Shown here one piece after another: positions 63,083-64,000 of a DNA stretch of 64,000 bases. The notes beneath the pieces were generated by a model. It did no database searches. It worked only from the letters and a program-made list of their open reading frames with translations, and was not told the origin of the DNA. Every line of letters begins with the position of its first letter. Position 1 is the first letter of the stretch. Source of the DNA: Microbacterium sp. MF43 (GTDB lineage Bacteria; Actinomycetota; Actinomycetes; Actinomycetales; Microbacteriaceae); contig NZ_JABBDY010000004.1 of NCBI RefSeq assembly GCF_012847295.1, positions 334,822 to 398,821 on the forward strand, written 5' to 3'. The translations under genes and the position numbers were made by a program.

Positions 63083-63700
63083 TCAGGTCAGGGGGAGGCC
63101 GCGGGCGGCCATGAACGGTTGGGGATCCAGGCGAGTGTTGTCTTGGCGGACTTCGAAGTGCAGGTGGCAGCCGAAGGAGCGGCCGGTGTTGCCTTCCGCG
63201 CCGAGTGGCGTCCCGGCGGAGACGGACTCCCCGACGTCGACGCGGATCGAGTTCCATTGCATGTGGCCGTAGATGGTGACCAGACCGTTACCGTGGTCGA
63301 TGCGGACCGTGTTGCCGTAGTCCAGGTAGACGCCGGCGGTCATCACTTCGCCGGGCCCGGCGGCGTAGATGGTGCTGCCGCAGCCTTGGGCCATGTCGTA
63401 GCCGCGGTGCTGGCTCGGGCAGTAGCTGCACCCGACCACTGGGTTGTACCCGAATCCGCGGCCCTTCGTGTACGCACCTGCCAGCGGGTAGCCCCACTCG
63501 CCCTGGACGGCCGGTTCGATGCCGGGGGCTGCGGTGCCCCGCGCGCCGGCACTGGCGCCCACGACGGCGAAGGAGATCGCGATCAGTGGTGTGATCGCGA
63601 TGCCCGCCATCAGCGCGAGGGCAAGGACGATCCCGACGGCTACCCGGCGTCCCGTCCTCGTTCCGGCGAGGGCAGTGACGGTGGCGACCGGGGCAGGCAT
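63083..63700 (-). CDS. M23-family peptidoglycan endopeptidase
   Basis: A 205-residue exported cell-wall hydrolase. One membrane helix (about 19-48, RVAVGIVLALALMAGIAITPLIAISFAVV) anchors it. The LytM/M23 domain has zinc ligands His98 and Asp102 (HRGYDM) and His181 (CHLHFEV), with His179 as catalytic partner. A Cys pair (CSYC, 91-94) may form a disulfide outside. In conjugation clusters it opens the wall for the channel. GGAGC precedes the ATG at 63700, which follows the stop of the truncated upstream gene directly. The earlier open frame has no start signals. Confidence 0.92.
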   Translation of the reverse strand: MPAPVATVTALAGTRTGRRVAVGIVLALALMAGIAITPLIAISFAVVGASAGARGTAAPGIEPAVQGEWGYPLAGAYTKGRGFGYNPVVGCSYCPSQHRGYDMAQGCGSTIYAAGPGEVMTAGVYLDYGNTVRIDHGNGLVTIYGHMQWNSIRVDVGESVSAGTPLGAEGNTGRSFGCHLHFEVRQDNTRLDPQPFMAARGLPLT

Positions 63701-63701
63701 G

Positions 63702-63887
63702 TCAGGGCTCCACTGGCTCCGTGAAGAAGCGCACCACCTTGCAGTCCCCAACCTGCTGCGCTGAGTCCGGTGCCGGAACCGACCCCGGACCGCACAGCAC
63801 CTGCACACTCACCCGCACCGACTCCTCATACGAGGACTCGACCCCAGAACCATCCGATCGCGTGAACTCCAGCACGACATCGGAGCC
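63702..63887 (-). pseudogene. Conjugation-cluster gene cut by an IS insertion
   Basis: The last 62 codons of an unidentified protein (DVVLEFTRSDGSGVESSYEESVRVSVQVLCGPGSV...FFTEPVEP) remain. The open frame runs on past 63888, but that sequence belongs to the left end of an insertion element, so the original N-terminus has been separated. The remnant is a beta-rich domain with two cysteines. It was the gene upstream of M23 in the leftward operon. The insertion should also affect expression of everything downstream. Confidence 0.6.
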
Positions 63888-64000
63888 TGACCCGCTTTTC
63901 CGGACACCAACTTTGAGGCGATGATCGTCTCGGAAGGAGTCCGTGAGATGCCCGCACCACATTCGCCGGAGTTTCGGCGTCGAGCCCTGGATCTGGTCGC
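63888..64000 (+). mobile_element. Left end of an IS3-type insertion sequence
   Basis: TGACCCGCTTTTCCGGACACC starting at 63888 resembles an IS3-family terminal repeat beginning with TGA. A transposase OrfA start follows 60 bases later, and the element interrupts a conjugation gene. The right end is outside the window, so target duplication cannot be checked. Confidence 0.65.
63948..64000 (+). CDS. IS3-type transposase OrfA, N-terminal fragment
   Basis: Seventeen codons are inside the window: MPAPHSPEFRRRALDLV. This is the usual opening of IS3-family OrfA proteins (short polar start, then YSxEFRxxAVxLV-like), leading into the DNA-binding helix-turn-helix. GGAAGGAG lies eight bases before the ATG. 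The family assignment rests on these few residues and on the TGA-initiated end just upstream. Confidence 0.7.
   Translation, partial: MPAPHSPEFRRRALDLV

Larger units (their letters stand above)
30641..64000. mobile_element. Integrative conjugative element (left end to window edge)
   Basis: The element starts at the 3' end of tRNA-Ser and carries an integrase, a MobF relaxase (41260-43998) and a conjugation gene cluster (53746-63887), with cargo between them. The resident signature octamer GGATGCCT nearly disappears at this boundary. No second copy of the tRNA 3' end (TTCAAATCCCACCGTCACC) was found by eye before 64000, so the right end is outside. A nested or composite element cannot be excluded, because the sugar locus and the conjugation genes could have arrived separately. 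Confidence 0.7.

Noticed and set aside
30644-64000. A second attachment site matching the tRNA-Ser 3' end
   Set aside because: I looked for TTCAAATCCCACCGTCACC and close variants and saw none in the window, so no right end is claimed.

Overview
This is high-GC actinobacterial DNA, most likely Microbacterium or a close Microbacteriaceae relative. That assignment rests on codon use, on the protein families present (an Rv2747-type ArgA, an actinobacterial ClpC, SCO6880-type conjugation proteins) and on many leaderless genes with a TANNNT box six bases before the start codon. No database search was run.

Bases 1 to about 30,640 look like resident chromosome. They hold a DUF2975/XRE regulator pair, clpC, argA, small membrane and zinc-ribbon proteins, and two catabolic loci. 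The first locus (6.4-13.2 kb) has an ethanolamine-type permease divergent from a glutamine-synthetase-like ligase, a gamma-glutamyl hydrolase, an aldehyde dehydrogenase, an SDR and a GntR regulator. Together these can make a gamma-glutamylated amine route from ethanolamine to glycine. The second locus (13.3-26.5 kb) has an enolase-superfamily sugar-acid dehydratase, a ROK regulator, a GH35 beta-galactosidase, a CUT1 ABC importer, two Gfo/Idh/MocA oxidoreductases, an FAH-family dehydratase and a ketoglutarate-semialdehyde dehydrogenase. This is the layout of an oxidative, Weimberg-type pentose pathway ending in 2-oxoglutarate, and at least two of its promoters share a TAATCGAT/ACCTAC operator. 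radA, an SRPBCC gene, ldh and a class II amidotransferase follow.

At 30,553-30,643 lies tRNA-Ser(CGA), with a tyrosine integrase immediately downstream. From there to beyond base 64,000 I read one integrative conjugative element. Its parts in order are: integrase and small DNA-binding proteins; a zeta-toxin-like/serine-recombinase-like pair in which both proteins look catalytically degenerate; a Pycsar anti-phage locus (a PycTM-type membrane effector plus two tandem nucleotide cyclases); a MobF relaxase-helicase; a sugar cargo locus (LacI, ABC importer, GH30, a GH32/GH43-type enzyme, a PfkB kinase, a second LacI); and a leftward conjugation operon (SSB, DUF4913, HNH, VirD4-like, ParA-like, VirB4-like, SCO6880-like, VirB6-like, a small membrane subunit, an M23 hydrolase). 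An IS3-type element cuts this operon at about 63.89 kb. No second copy of the tRNA 3' end was found, so the right end lies outside the window.

The octamer GGATGCCT or its complement occurs about twenty times in the first 30 kb and about once in the remaining 33 kb. This independently marks the element as foreign. The most notable system is the two-cyclase Pycsar locus at 38.0-40.2 kb.
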